From contig JAETOP010000010.1 of the NCBI GenBank assembly GCA_021771675.1, positions 1 through 55,403 of the forward strand: a stretch of DNA of 55,403 nucleotides, given 5' to 3'. Each line of letters opens with the position of its first letter. Position 1 is the stretch's first letter. The notes under the pieces were generated by a model. The model was not told the DNA's origin and made no database searches. It saw nothing but the letters and a program-made list of their open reading frames with translations. The translations under genes and the position numbers were made by a program. Of the stretch, positions 7,894 to 15,511 are shown in pieces. The stretch comes from Oscillospiraceae bacterium. GTDB taxonomy: Bacteria > Bacillota_A > Clostridia > Oscillospirales > Oscillospiraceae.

Positions 7894-7989
7894 GCTTTGG
7901 AGCAGGACAATGCTGACCATTTTTTCAAATAGGCCATATGGATATTAAGCTATAGTTAAAGGAAGAAATATAAAATAACATGCTTATCG

Positions 7990-8205
7990 GTTTCACTCAG
8001 CAACCAAGCAAAATAGTACATTGGCAGGATGTTGAACAGAACGACGGAATGGTTTCTGAGCAAAGGCCCCCCTTACACAGGGGGGCCTTCCTCAGAAACT
8101 GTTCCTCTCCACCATTCAACGGAACACTCAGGTATTTTACCTGGCGGGCATCTGTAGCCTACCCTACGGGATGCCTTCGGCTGGTGCGATGGCCTGTAAG
8201 GGGCG
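7990..8205. repeat. Dispersed repeat region between metQ and the anti-sigma gene
   Basis: No gene is visible from 7894 to 8209. The stretch carries a strong hairpin AAGGCCCCCC/GGGGGGCCTT (about 8065-8090), then CTCAGAAAC, CCACCATTCAACGGAACACTCAGG and a CCTGGCGGGCATC...CCTACGGGATGCC palindrome. The same words recur at 4740-4830, 15370-15435 and 19270-19330, so it is another member of the element families seen across the window. Confidence 0.55.
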
Positions 8206-8209
8206 GGGG

Positions 8210-9385
8210 TCATTCCGCTCCGGGAACGGGAATGTAATAGAATGTGTGGATATTTTTCCCATTGGCGTCCTTTTCCCAGCCCTTATGGAACATCAGCGAT
8301 TCCACCTGGCTCAAATCCAGGATTGCGTCGAGCATGCTGGATTGCACAAAATAAATCATTTTTTCCTGATCCTCAAAGCCGGTGGTGGTGGACATGCACC
8401 TGTGCTCGCTGCCGTCTTTCATGCGGACGCCGCAAACGGCCTGGGGGAACTCCACCAGCTCGTCCCAGCCCTCCCAGTAGTCCTTCAGCTGATACCGGGT
8501 GCGAAGGCTCAGCTGTCCGATCTCCGTATCCAGAAGAATCACGTCACTGTCGCCGATTTTCTCGTTGAGGGTGGTGGAGATGTTGTCGCCCGTGCCGGTC
8601 AGCGTCCACTTCAGCTCCCAGTTGCCCTCGATCTGGGGCTCCGGCATTCCCGCCTTCTTGTCGGATTGAACGCCAATGCTGTGGAAGGTCACGGCGATTT
8701 CCTTGCCCATATACCGGCCGTCCGTCTCCCGGAAGCTGATGTAGTGGGTATATTCCAGGCTTCCGTCGTCGGCCACCCAGTCGAGGATTGCAGACTGGAA
8801 TTCGTCATCGCCAAATTGCACCGGCTGGCCGTTGGAGGCATAGACCCACTCCCCCGCTTTGTTCCGGGTCGTCCCGTCAAAGCAGCCGCCGGTCTGCGCC
8901 ACGTAAAAGTCCTGCTGCCCATCGATGGTGACGATGGGCCAGACCTCGGGATCTTTGCCCTCCGGCAGCTGGAAGCCCTCAATCCGGAAGGTCAGCTGCG
9001 CCTGATAATTGTCCACAATGGACTGAACGGCGGTGATTGTAATTCCCTGGTCGGTGGCGCTCAGCACCTGGCCCGAATCCGACTCCCCTTTGGTCTCGCC
9101 CAACATGACGGAGAGGCCGCTTTTTTCTGCCTGTTCCTTAATATTCTGCGAGGGGTTATAGCTGGTCTGGGCCGTTGTTGACCACCGGGTGTAGACGGCT
9201 GCGCCGGTGAGCATGGTCAGAACCAGGCAGGCCGCCAGGGCAATGACGACAAATTTTTTCCCGCTGGGCCTCCCCGTCTTCTCCGCCGCCTCCAGCAGAT
9301 CATAAACCATGGCCTCCTTCTCTGCGTCAGAGAAACGGAGTGCGTCCATGGACTGTTTCATTTCAGATTTGAGATTACGCTTCAC
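8210..9385 (-). CDS. DUF4179 membrane protein, probable anti-sigma factor
   Basis: A 391-residue protein with a cytoplasmic N-terminus of about 45 residues, one transmembrane helix (about 46-66) and a large extracytoplasmic DUF4179-type region. The start is GTG at 9385, which overlaps the sigma-factor stop as GTGA and has AAGGAG nine bases upstream, so the two are translationally coupled. In this arrangement the short N-terminal segment would hold the ECF sigma factor at the membrane until an envelope signal acts on the outer domain. The signal is unknown. The longer open frame upstream is the sigma gene read in another frame. The anti-sigma role is inferred from topology and context. Confidence 0.82.
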   Translation of the reverse strand: MKRNLKSEMKQSMDALRFSDAEKEAMVYDLLEAAEKTGRPSGKKFVVIALAACLVLTMLTGAAVYTRWSTTAQTSYNPSQNIKEQAEKSGLSVMLGETKGESDSGQVLSATDQGITITAVQSIVDNYQAQLTFRIEGFQLPEGKDPEVWPIVTIDGQQDFYVAQTGGCFDGTTRNKAGEWVYASNGQPVQFGDDEFQSAILDWVADDGSLEYTHYISFRETDGRYMGKEIAVTFHSIGVQSDKKAGMPEPQIEGNWELKWTLTGTGDNISTTLNEKIGDSDVILLDTEIGQLSLRTRYQLKDYWEGWDELVEFPQAVCGVRMKDGSEHRCMSTTTGFEDQEKMIYFVQSSMLDAILDLSQVESLMFHKGWEKDANGKNIHTFYYIPVPGAE

Positions 9386-9867
9386 AGTGCCATTCTCCTT
9401 TCTTCGTCGGTAATCAGCGCTCTCAGCTTTCGCCGCCCCCGGGAGAGATACTGGGTCACGGCGTTTTCGCTGACGCCCATCACTTCCCCGATCTCCCCGG
9501 CGGAATACTCCTCGTAGTAGTACAGGTACAAGCTGAGCCTGTACTTTTCCGGCAGCGTCTTCATGGCGTCCAGCAGCCAGGTGTCCGGGATCGCCGGCGC
9601 CGCAATCTGCGCGGCATCGTCCAGCGCCACCGTTCGCCGGAAATAGGAGCTCTTCACATGATCCTTGCAGGCGTTGACAGCGGTACGGATGATCCATGCC
9701 TTTTCATGCTCCACGCTGTCAAAGCTCATATTGCATACCAGGTATTTTAAAAATACCGTCTGGCAGATGTCCTCTGTGTCACAGGTCTGTTTCAGATATT
9801 GATAGCTGATTCGCAGGATCATGTCCGCATAGGTGTTTACCAGCCTGCGGGCCTGATATTCATCCAT
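9382..9867 (-). CDS. ECF-type RNA polymerase sigma factor
   Basis: A 161-residue sigma-70 family protein without regions 1 and 3. Region 2 reads from YADMILRISYQYLK through DTEDICQTVFLKYL to AWIIRTAVNACKDH. Region 4 carries LPEKYRLSLYLYYYEEYSAGEIGEV and the recognition helix ENAVTQYLSRGRRKL, shown here as separate segments. ATG 9867 has GGTGAGG six bases upstream; an in-frame GTG at 9879 is possible. It precedes and overlaps the anti-sigma gene. The likely promoter lies at 10089-10117, leaving a leader of about 215 nt with no convincing gene in it. Confidence 0.9.
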   Translation of the reverse strand: MDEYQARRLVNTYADMILRISYQYLKQTCDTEDICQTVFLKYLVCNMSFDSVEHEKAWIIRTAVNACKDHVKSSYFRRTVALDDAAQIAAPAIPDTWLLDAMKTLPEKYRLSLYLYYYEEYSAGEIGEVMGVSENAVTQYLSRGRRKLRALITDEERRMAL

Positions 9868-10088
9868 CGTTTTCCTCACCTTCCTTTGTTTTTTTGAGGT
9901 CCTCTGCCCTTAATACGATGCAGCCCGTTAAATCCTGACACCAGTATACTTGCAAATGATAAAAAAAGAAATGCTGATTGCATGACAATAAATTCCGCAG
10001 CTTCCCAGGGTTCCGCTGTTGTGGCCCGCAGTGCAAGTGGCAGCTCAATCCCATGCTGCTCCATAATCTGATTCGCTGCCACAAGAAA

Positions 10089-10117
10089 ATTATAGGTACG
10101 GTTTCTTCATCCATCAA
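10089..10117 (-). promoter_or_regulatory. Promoter of the sigma/anti-sigma operon
   Basis: Minus strand TTGATG (10117-10112), 17-bp spacer, TATAAT (10094-10089). The -35 sits in the T-run of the neighbouring terminator. This looks like a vegetative promoter, so an ECF-type autoregulated promoter is not evident. Confidence 0.6.
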
Positions 10118-10151
10118 AAAATTCAGAGGCGCTCCGTGTTTACGGAGCGCC
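10116..10151 (-). terminator. Terminator of the flavoprotein reductase gene
   Basis: Perfect 10-bp stem GGCGCTCCGT/ACGGAGCGCC (10128-10137 with 10142-10151), four-base loop, then TCTGAATTTTTT on the minus strand, 28 bp beyond the stop codon at 10179. Confidence 0.85.
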
Positions 10152-10178
10152 CCTTTGGGTGACGGATATTAACGGGAA

Positions 10179-12071
10179 TTAAGCAGCCTTGTCAGCGGCG
10201 ATGGAGGCCACATATTCTGCGGCGCTCTTGGCGGCGATGCGGCCAAAGACTACGAAGTCGGCTACGGCGTTGCCGCCCAGACGGTTGGCGCCGTGGACGC
10301 CTCCGGTGACTTCACCGGCGGCGAACAGGCCGGGGATAACAGCGCCGTCCTCGGTGAGAACCTCAGTCTCGGAATTGATCTTCAGGCCGCCCATGGTGTG
10401 GTGCACGCCGGCGGTGACCTTGATGGCGTAGTAGGGAGCGGTGTTCAGGGGAGCGGCGAAGCTGGTGCGGCCGAACTCCTCGTCGCTCTTGGCCTCTACG
10501 CAGGCGTTCCAGGCGTTCATGGTCTCGGCAAAGGCAGCCTCGTCCATGCCCAGCTCCGCAGCCAGGGCCTCGTAGGTATCGCCCTGGGTGGTGAAGCCCT
10601 TGGAGATGTAGCCCTGGATGACGTTGGAGGCATCGGCCATGGCCTGATCCACGATCAGGTAGCTGTAGCTTCCGGTCTGAGCGATCTCAGCGGCGGAAAC
10701 CACGTCACGGGTGCCCACCTCGTCGATGAAGCGCTTGCCCTCGGCATTGACCAGGATGGCGCCGTCGCCCCGGAGGCCTTCGGTAATCAGGGAGGCGGTG
10801 TTGGCCTCCACAGTGGGATGAATCTGAATCTGGCCCATGTCCACGGTGGCAGCGCCCAGCTGCTGAGCCATCAGGATGCCCTGGCCCTGAATACCGGCAG
10901 CGTTGGTGGTCATGAAGCCTTCCAGCTCGGGCTTGTAGGAGACAACCATGTCCAGGTTGGCGCCGAAGCCGCCGGTGGCCAGGATCACGGCGTCAGCGTT
11001 CACGGTGAGCTTGGAGCCGTCGCTGCCCACGCCGGAGACGCCGCACACGGCGCCGCTCCCATCGGTGAGGATGGTGTCCACGGTGGTGTTCAGGATGACT
11101 TCCACACCGGCGTCAGCCAGGTTCTTCTCCAGAATGGGAACGATGTAAGCGCCCACGGAAACAGTCTTGCCCTCGGCGTTGACGGGCCGGTGGATACGCT
11201 TGACGGAAGCGCCGCCGAACGCACCGACGCTGGTCAGGGGAGCGCCCACGCTCTCCAGCCAGGAGATGGAATCAGCGGTATTTTCGCACAGAGTCTTGAC
11301 CAGCTCGGGGTCGTTCACGCCCTTGCCGCCGATCATGGTGTCCAGCTCCATCAGCTCCACGGAGTCGAAGTAGCCCTGGGGATCGGCCTTGTAGGCCTCC
11401 CACTGCTCGGACACGGTCTTGGCCAGAGCGGCGATAGCGGCATTGTCGGAGTAGCCCTCGGCGGCAACCAGGGCCTTCTCCACGCCGGCCTCCTCGCCGA
11501 AGGTGTTGTTGTCCTGCAGAGGGGTCTTGGCAGCGTTCATGCCGCCGGTGGAGCGGACGGAGTTGCCGCCCACCATGGCCTGGCTCTCCACCACCACCAC
11601 ATTCAGGCCGTCACCGGCTGCGGCAATGGCTGCGGTCATGCCGGCGCCGCCGGCGCCAACAATAACAACGTCCACATCCAGCGCCCGGTCCTCAGCGGCA
11701 GCGGCCTCGATGGCGGTCTTGTAGTCGTCGGGGTTCAGACCGGCAGCGGTCAGAGCGGCGGCAGCAGCCTCCAGGAAAGCATTGGAGGTAATGGTAGCAC
11801 CGGAGACGGCGTCCACCGCAATGGAGCCGGACTCGGCAACGATGGCGGGGAAGGTGTCGATGACCACGGAGCCGATGCCCACGGTCTCCTTGTCGCCGGT
11901 GGCGGTGCAGGCGGTGATCTTGCCGTCCGTCAGGGTCAGGGTAACGGTCACGTCGCCGCCCAGTCCCTGAGCGGTGCCGGTGAATTCGCCGGAAACGCCC
12001 TCGGCCAGTACCACTGCGCCCATGGAAAGAACCATGCACACAGTCAGAATCAGTGCGAGAATTTTCTTCAT
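10179..12071 (-). CDS. Secreted FMN-binding/FAD-dependent reductase (fumarate/urocanate reductase type)
   Basis: A 630-residue extracytoplasmic flavoprotein. Residues 1-23 are a Sec signal peptide. An FMN-binding domain follows (about 28-95) with DAVSGATITSN, whose threonine is the usual site of covalent FMN attachment by ApbE. From about 130 an FAD_binding_2 domain begins with DVVIVGAGGAGMTAAIAAA and runs to the C-terminus; VHHTMGGLKIN and GGVHGANRLGGNA carry the His and Arg residues found in fumarate-reductase active sites. Such proteins accept electrons from membrane flavoproteins and reduce an outside substrate such as fumarate or urocanate. The substrate here cannot be told, and no apbE or electron-donor gene is in the window. 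Start supported by AAGGAG eight bases upstream. Confidence 0.9.
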   Translation of the reverse strand: MKKILALILTVCMVLSMGAVVLAEGVSGEFTGTAQGLGGDVTVTLTLTDGKITACTATGDKETVGIGSVVIDTFPAIVAESGSIAVDAVSGATITSNAFLEAAAAALTAAGLNPDDYKTAIEAAAAEDRALDVDVVIVGAGGAGMTAAIAAAGDGLNVVVVESQAMVGGNSVRSTGGMNAAKTPLQDNNTFGEEAGVEKALVAAEGYSDNAAIAALAKTVSEQWEAYKADPQGYFDSVELMELDTMIGGKGVNDPELVKTLCENTADSISWLESVGAPLTSVGAFGGASVKRIHRPVNAEGKTVSVGAYIVPILEKNLADAGVEVILNTTVDTILTDGSGAVCGVSGVGSDGSKLTVNADAVILATGGFGANLDMVVSYKPELEGFMTTNAAGIQGQGILMAQQLGAATVDMGQIQIHPTVEANTASLITEGLRGDGAILVNAEGKRFIDEVGTRDVVSAAEIAQTGSYSYLIVDQAMADASNVIQGYISKGFTTQGDTYEALAAELGMDEAAFAETMNAWNACVEAKSDEEFGRTSFAAPLNTAPYYAIKVTAGVHHTMGGLKINSETEVLTEDGAVIPGLFAAGEVTGGVHGANRLGGNAVADFVVFGRIAAKSAAEYVASIAADKAA

Positions 12072-12118
12072 GTTTTCTGCTCCTTTTCATTTTCGGGCTT
12101 CTGCCCGTATTTGACTCC

Positions 12119-12147
12119 TTTATACCATACTTTTATGAAATAATCAA
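12119..12147 (-). promoter_or_regulatory. Promoter of the flavoprotein reductase gene
   Basis: Minus strand TTGATT (12147-12142), 17-bp spacer, TATAAA (12124-12119), about 48 bp before the start codon. A small hairpin CGGGC/GCCCG lies in the leader. Confidence 0.65.
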
Positions 12148-12225
12148 CCGGAAATGTTTCGCAAATCACTACCGATTTGCAGGGCGTTTTTCACTTTTTG
12201 GCGCAATCGCCAACTCCCGGAGGAC

Positions 12226-12257
12226 AAAAGCCGCCCTCCCCGGGGTGGGAGGGCGGC
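12226..12257 (-). terminator. Terminator of the Na/Pi cotransporter gene
   Basis: Perfect 11-bp stem (12230-12240 with 12247-12257, arm GCCGCCCTCCC), six-base loop, then TTTTGT on the minus strand, directly after the stop codon at 12264. Confidence 0.85.
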
Positions 12258-12263
12258 AATCCA

Positions 12264-13892
12264 TTAAAATACTTTCCCGTTTTGCTGGCGCACGGCGGCT
12301 TCGGCAATATTGATGGAGTGGCCGCCGATTCGATTCAGGCTGGTGAGCACCTCGCCGAAGGTGATGCCCGCCTCGGCAGAGCATTCACCGGCCCGGAGCC
12401 GATCCATGTGGTTCTGCTGGGCCTGCTTTGCCTTTTTCCGGTTCTCCCGCTCCAGCCGGGCCAGGTGCTTCAGCTCGTCGATGCCGATGTCCTGGCTGTA
12501 GAACCGGGCGGTGGCGTTGGAATAGAGCTCCTTCACATTGTCGTACAGCTCCAAAATTTCAGTTCTCGCCACCTGGGAGTAGATGTGATTTTTCTCTGTA
12601 ATCCGCTCGTTGACGTGGAGCAGATGCTCGGCATAGTCGCCGATGCGTTCCAGGTCGTTCAGGGCCTGGTAGACCCGGTTGACGTACATGGCCTCCTGGG
12701 TGGACAGCTCATGGACGTTGAACTTCACCAGATAGTCGCTGATGGCATCGGTCAGGTAGTCGATGACCGTCTCGTTCTCCGTGATCACTTGAGCGTCGTG
12801 AACCTCGTTGTTCAGAATTCCATCCATAGCCAGGCTGATATTCTCTCCCACCAGCTTGGTCATCCGGTCCACCTCACTGCGAATCTGGAGCAGCGAGACG
12901 CTGGGATTTCCCACCAGGTTGACGTCGATGTATTCCAGCCGTGCGGCATCCTCGTGCTTCTGCTTGGGAATCAGCTTATAGGTCAGCTTCACCACCAGGT
13001 TGGTGCAGGGCAGCAGCAGAACGGCGGAAACCACCTTGAAGATAATGTGAATCACGGACACCTGGAACATGGGGTCGGGAATCAGCCGCTCAATAAACTG
13101 GGTATAGGGCAGAACCATGGTGACGACGGTCATAATTACGCCGCCGACCACGTTGTAGATGAGGTAGATCATGGCCGCCCGCTTGGCGTTGTTCCGGGCG
13201 CTCATGGAGGCCAGGATGGTGGGCATAGCGGAGCCGATGTTGATGCCGCAGACCAGATAGGAGGCAAAGTGCAGCGGCATCAGTCCCTGCAAGGCCAGCG
13301 CCTGCAAAATACCAACGGCGGCAGAGGAGGACTGGATCACGGCGCAGAGCAGAGCGCCCACCAGGATGCCCAGAATGGGGCTCTTGGCATTGGCAATGAA
13401 GTTCTGGAACCAGGCCACCTGACCCAGCGGCTTCATGGCGCCGCTCATGGTGTGCAGTCCCTGGAACAGCAGGCCGAAGCCCAGAATCACCTGGCCAATG
13501 TGCTTGACCCGGGCCTTTTTGGAGTAGAGCATCATGAAGGCGCCCACACAGATGCAGAAGGGGGCGATGCCGGATACATCCAGAGCGATCAAGACGCTGG
13601 TGATGGTGGTACCGATGTTGGCGCCGAAGATAACGCCGGTGGCCTGGGCCAGGTCCATGATGCCGGCGTTGATAAAGCCCATGACCATGACGGTGGTGGC
13701 GGAGGAGGACTGGATGACCACCGTGACGAAGACGCCCAGCAGGAAACCGAGGATTCGGTTCCGGGTCAGCTTTTCCAGCAAATCCTTCATCTTGGAGCCG
13801 GCGGCCAGCTCCAGGCCGTCGCCCATGTACTTCATGCCGAACAAGAACGCGCCCAGCCCGCCCAGCAGCTCCACAAGGTTGGTAACAGTCAC
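12264..13892 (-). CDS. Na/Pi cotransporter family protein with PhoU-like C-terminal domain
   Basis: A 542-residue membrane protein. The membrane half has the family's duplicated core with two QSSSA motifs (VVIQSSSATTV near residue 50 and AVIQSSSAAVG near 190), predicted to form the sodium and phosphate sites. The C-terminal 200 residues or so are helical and PhoU-like. GTG at 13892 has GGAGGG six bases upstream; ATG 13898 is possible but abuts the same site, the same situation as in metN. The promoter at 13945-13973 and the terminator at 12226-12257 make it monocistronic. It is divergent from the PLP enzyme gene. Transport of phosphate is inferred from the family. Confidence 0.9.
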   Translation of the reverse strand: MTVTNLVELLGGLGAFLFGMKYMGDGLELAAGSKMKDLLEKLTRNRILGFLLGVFVTVVIQSSSATTVMVMGFINAGIMDLAQATGVIFGANIGTTITSVLIALDVSGIAPFCICVGAFMMLYSKKARVKHIGQVILGFGLLFQGLHTMSGAMKPLGQVAWFQNFIANAKSPILGILVGALLCAVIQSSSAAVGILQALALQGLMPLHFASYLVCGINIGSAMPTILASMSARNNAKRAAMIYLIYNVVGGVIMTVVTMVLPYTQFIERLIPDPMFQVSVIHIIFKVVSAVLLLPCTNLVVKLTYKLIPKQKHEDAARLEYIDVNLVGNPSVSLLQIRSEVDRMTKLVGENISLAMDGILNNEVHDAQVITENETVIDYLTDAISDYLVKFNVHELSTQEAMYVNRVYQALNDLERIGDYAEHLLHVNERITEKNHIYSQVARTEILELYDNVKELYSNATARFYSQDIGIDELKHLARLERENRKKAKQAQQNHMDRLRAGECSAEAGITFGEVLTSLNRIGGHSINIAEAAVRQQNGKVF

Positions 13893-13944
13893 GGTCATCC
13901 CTCCAACGTAATGCAAAATATCCCATTTCTTCCCATGATAATTA

Positions 13945-13973
13945 AGTATACCAACTCCCGGCCTTGATTGCAA
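13945..13973 (-). promoter_or_regulatory. Promoter of the Na/Pi cotransporter gene
   Basis: Minus strand TTGCAA (13973-13968), 17-bp spacer, TATACT (13950-13945), about 50 bp upstream of the start. No Pho box was recognised. Confidence 0.7.
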
Positions 13974-14049
13974 TTGTAGATTTTGTGAGATTTCCCGGCC
14001 ATTTGGGAAGAGAATCTGTATCAGTTTTCCGTCAGGCGCTACCAGGCTC

Positions 14050-14078
14050 TTGCATTTTTCTGCCAAAGGCCTTATAAT
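14050..14078 (+). promoter_or_regulatory. Promoter of the MalY/PatB-type gene
   Basis: TTGCAT (14050-14055), 17-bp spacer, perfect TATAAT (14073-14078), 57 bp upstream of the start codon. Confidence 0.75.
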
Positions 14079-14135
14079 TTGACATGAAAAACGCCATTGC
14101 GGCCGCACAATTATCAAAACATCGGAGGATACACT

Positions 14136-15335
14136 ATGAAATACGATTTCACCACCATCATGGACCGCCAGGGGATGGATGCCATTGCGGTGGATCAGCC
14201 GCCCCAGAAGCCCGCCAGAGAGGGCTTTGATGTGATTCCCATGTGGATTGCGGACATGAATTTTGCCACGGTGCCCACGGTTGTGGACGCCATGATCCGC
14301 CGGGCTCAGCATCCCGCCTTCGGATATTTTTCCCTGCGGCAGGAATATTATGACGGCATCCTCCGTTGGCACAAAACCCATCATGACGTGGAATTAACAC
14401 CGGAAAACATCCTCTATGCCAACGGCGTGCTGGGCGGGGTGGTCAGCGCCCTGAACGTGCTCTGCTCCAAGGGAGATAACGTGCTGGTCCACTCCCCCAC
14501 CTATGTGGGCTTCACCCATGCTCTGGGGGACAACGGCTACAACATCGTCCACTCCCCCCTGGTGCTGGACGAGGGCGGCATCTGGCGGATGGACTACGCC
14601 GACATGGAGGAGAAAATCGTCCAAAATAAAATCCACGCCGCCATTATGTGCTCCCCCCACAATCCCTGCGGCAGAGTGTGGGAGCGCTGGGAGCTGGAGC
14701 GTGCCATGGAGCTGTTCAAAAAGCACGATGTGTATGTGATCTCCGATGAAATCTGGTCCGATCTGATTCTGGAGGGGTACAAGCACATCCCCACCCAGAG
14801 CGTCAGTGAGGACGCCAAAATGCGCACCGTGGCCATGTACGCCCCCAGCAAAACCTTCAACCTGGCAGGACTGGTGGGAAGCTACAGCGTGATCTACAAT
14901 TCCTGGCTCCGGGATCGGGTGCAGAAGGAATCCACCCTCTGCCACTACAACGAGCCCAACGTCATGTCCATGCACGCCCTCATTGGAGCTTACCAGGACG
15001 AGGGCTACCAGTGGCTTTCCGAGCTCCGTCAGGTGCTAACCGGGAATGTGGACTTCGCCTGCCGGTACATCGCCGAGCATTTTGAGGGCGTGAAGGTCAG
15101 CCGCCCCCAGGGCACCTACATGCTGTTTGTGGACTGCACGGACTGGTGCAGGGCCCACGGCAAAACCATCGAGGATGTGGAGCAAGCTGCCTGGGCAGTG
15201 GGCGTGGCCTTCCAGGACGGCCGGATGTTCCACGGCCCCTGCCACGTCCGCATCAACCTGGCCCTTCCCCTGACCCGGGTTCAGGAGGCCTTCCACCGGC
15301 TGGACAAATACGTATTCAACGCCGCCAGGAATTAG
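14136..15335 (+). CDS. MalY/PatB family PLP-dependent aminotransferase / C-S lyase
   Basis: A 399-residue fold-type I PLP enzyme of the MalY/PatB group, typically a cystathionine beta-lyase producing homocysteine, pyruvate and ammonia. CSPHNPCGRVW near residue 170, SDEIWSDL near 205 and APSKTFNLAGL near 240 give the cofactor-contacting residues, with the Schiff-base lysine in SKTFN. Start ATG 14136 has CGGAGG seven bases upstream. The stop codon TAG lies inside the left inverted repeat of the element at 15330-15508, so the original C-terminus may have been slightly different. C-S lyase activity is the usual family role; a plain aminotransferase cannot be excluded. Confidence 0.9.
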   Translation: MKYDFTTIMDRQGMDAIAVDQPPQKPAREGFDVIPMWIADMNFATVPTVVDAMIRRAQHPAFGYFSLRQEYYDGILRWHKTHHDVELTPENILYANGVLGGVVSALNVLCSKGDNVLVHSPTYVGFTHALGDNGYNIVHSPLVLDEGGIWRMDYADMEEKIVQNKIHAAIMCSPHNPCGRVWERWELERAMELFKKHDVYVISDEIWSDLILEGYKHIPTQSVSEDAKMRTVAMYAPSKTFNLAGLVGSYSVIYNSWLRDRVQKESTLCHYNEPNVMSMHALIGAYQDEGYQWLSELRQVLTGNVDFACRYIAEHFEGVKVSRPQGTYMLFVDCTDWCRAHGKTIEDVEQAAWAVGVAFQDGRMFHGPCHVRINLALPLTRVQEAFHRLDKYVFNAARN

Positions 15336-15508
15336 GAATGAGGAATTAGGAGTTAGGAATTTAACGGGATGCCCGTAGGGGCCCGCCATGTGAAACGCCT
15401 GAGTGTTCCATTCAACGGAGCACTCAGGCGTTTAACAAAATCGGGCGGGTCAAGACTTGTAGCTACGGCCGCAAAAAATTCCTAATTCCTCATTCCTAAC
15501 TCCTAATT
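15330..15508. repeat. MITE-like element with AATTAGGAATGAGG-type inverted ends
   Basis: About 180 bp. The left end (15330-15362) and right end (15477-15508) are built of ATTAGGAAT/ATTCCTAAT words in opposite orientation. An internal hairpin has arms ACGCCTGAGTG and CACTCAGGCGT. There is no coding capacity. The same end words recur at 17494-17520, 19335-19378 and 34199-34290. It fills the whole gap between two convergent genes. Confidence 0.7.
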
Positions 15509-15511
15509 ATC

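Noticed and set aside
9876..10082. A 68-codon frame (GTG start) between the reductase terminator and the sigma gene, with one hydrophobic stretch
   Set aside because: It has no ribosome binding site, and its start would coincide with the predicted transcription start. The sequence resembles coding DNA a little, so it may be a decayed fragment, but I cannot support a gene.
10293..12143. A 616-codon open frame antisense to the flavoprotein reductase
   Set aside because: It is the GC-rich shadow of a convincing gene, is dominated by Gly, His, Val and Gln, and has no ribosome binding site or recognisable domain. The same applies to the long antisense frames at 399-1844, 2037-2843, 12177-13967, 16217-17302, 22501-23853, 24755-26146, 29137-30267 and 50402-51919.
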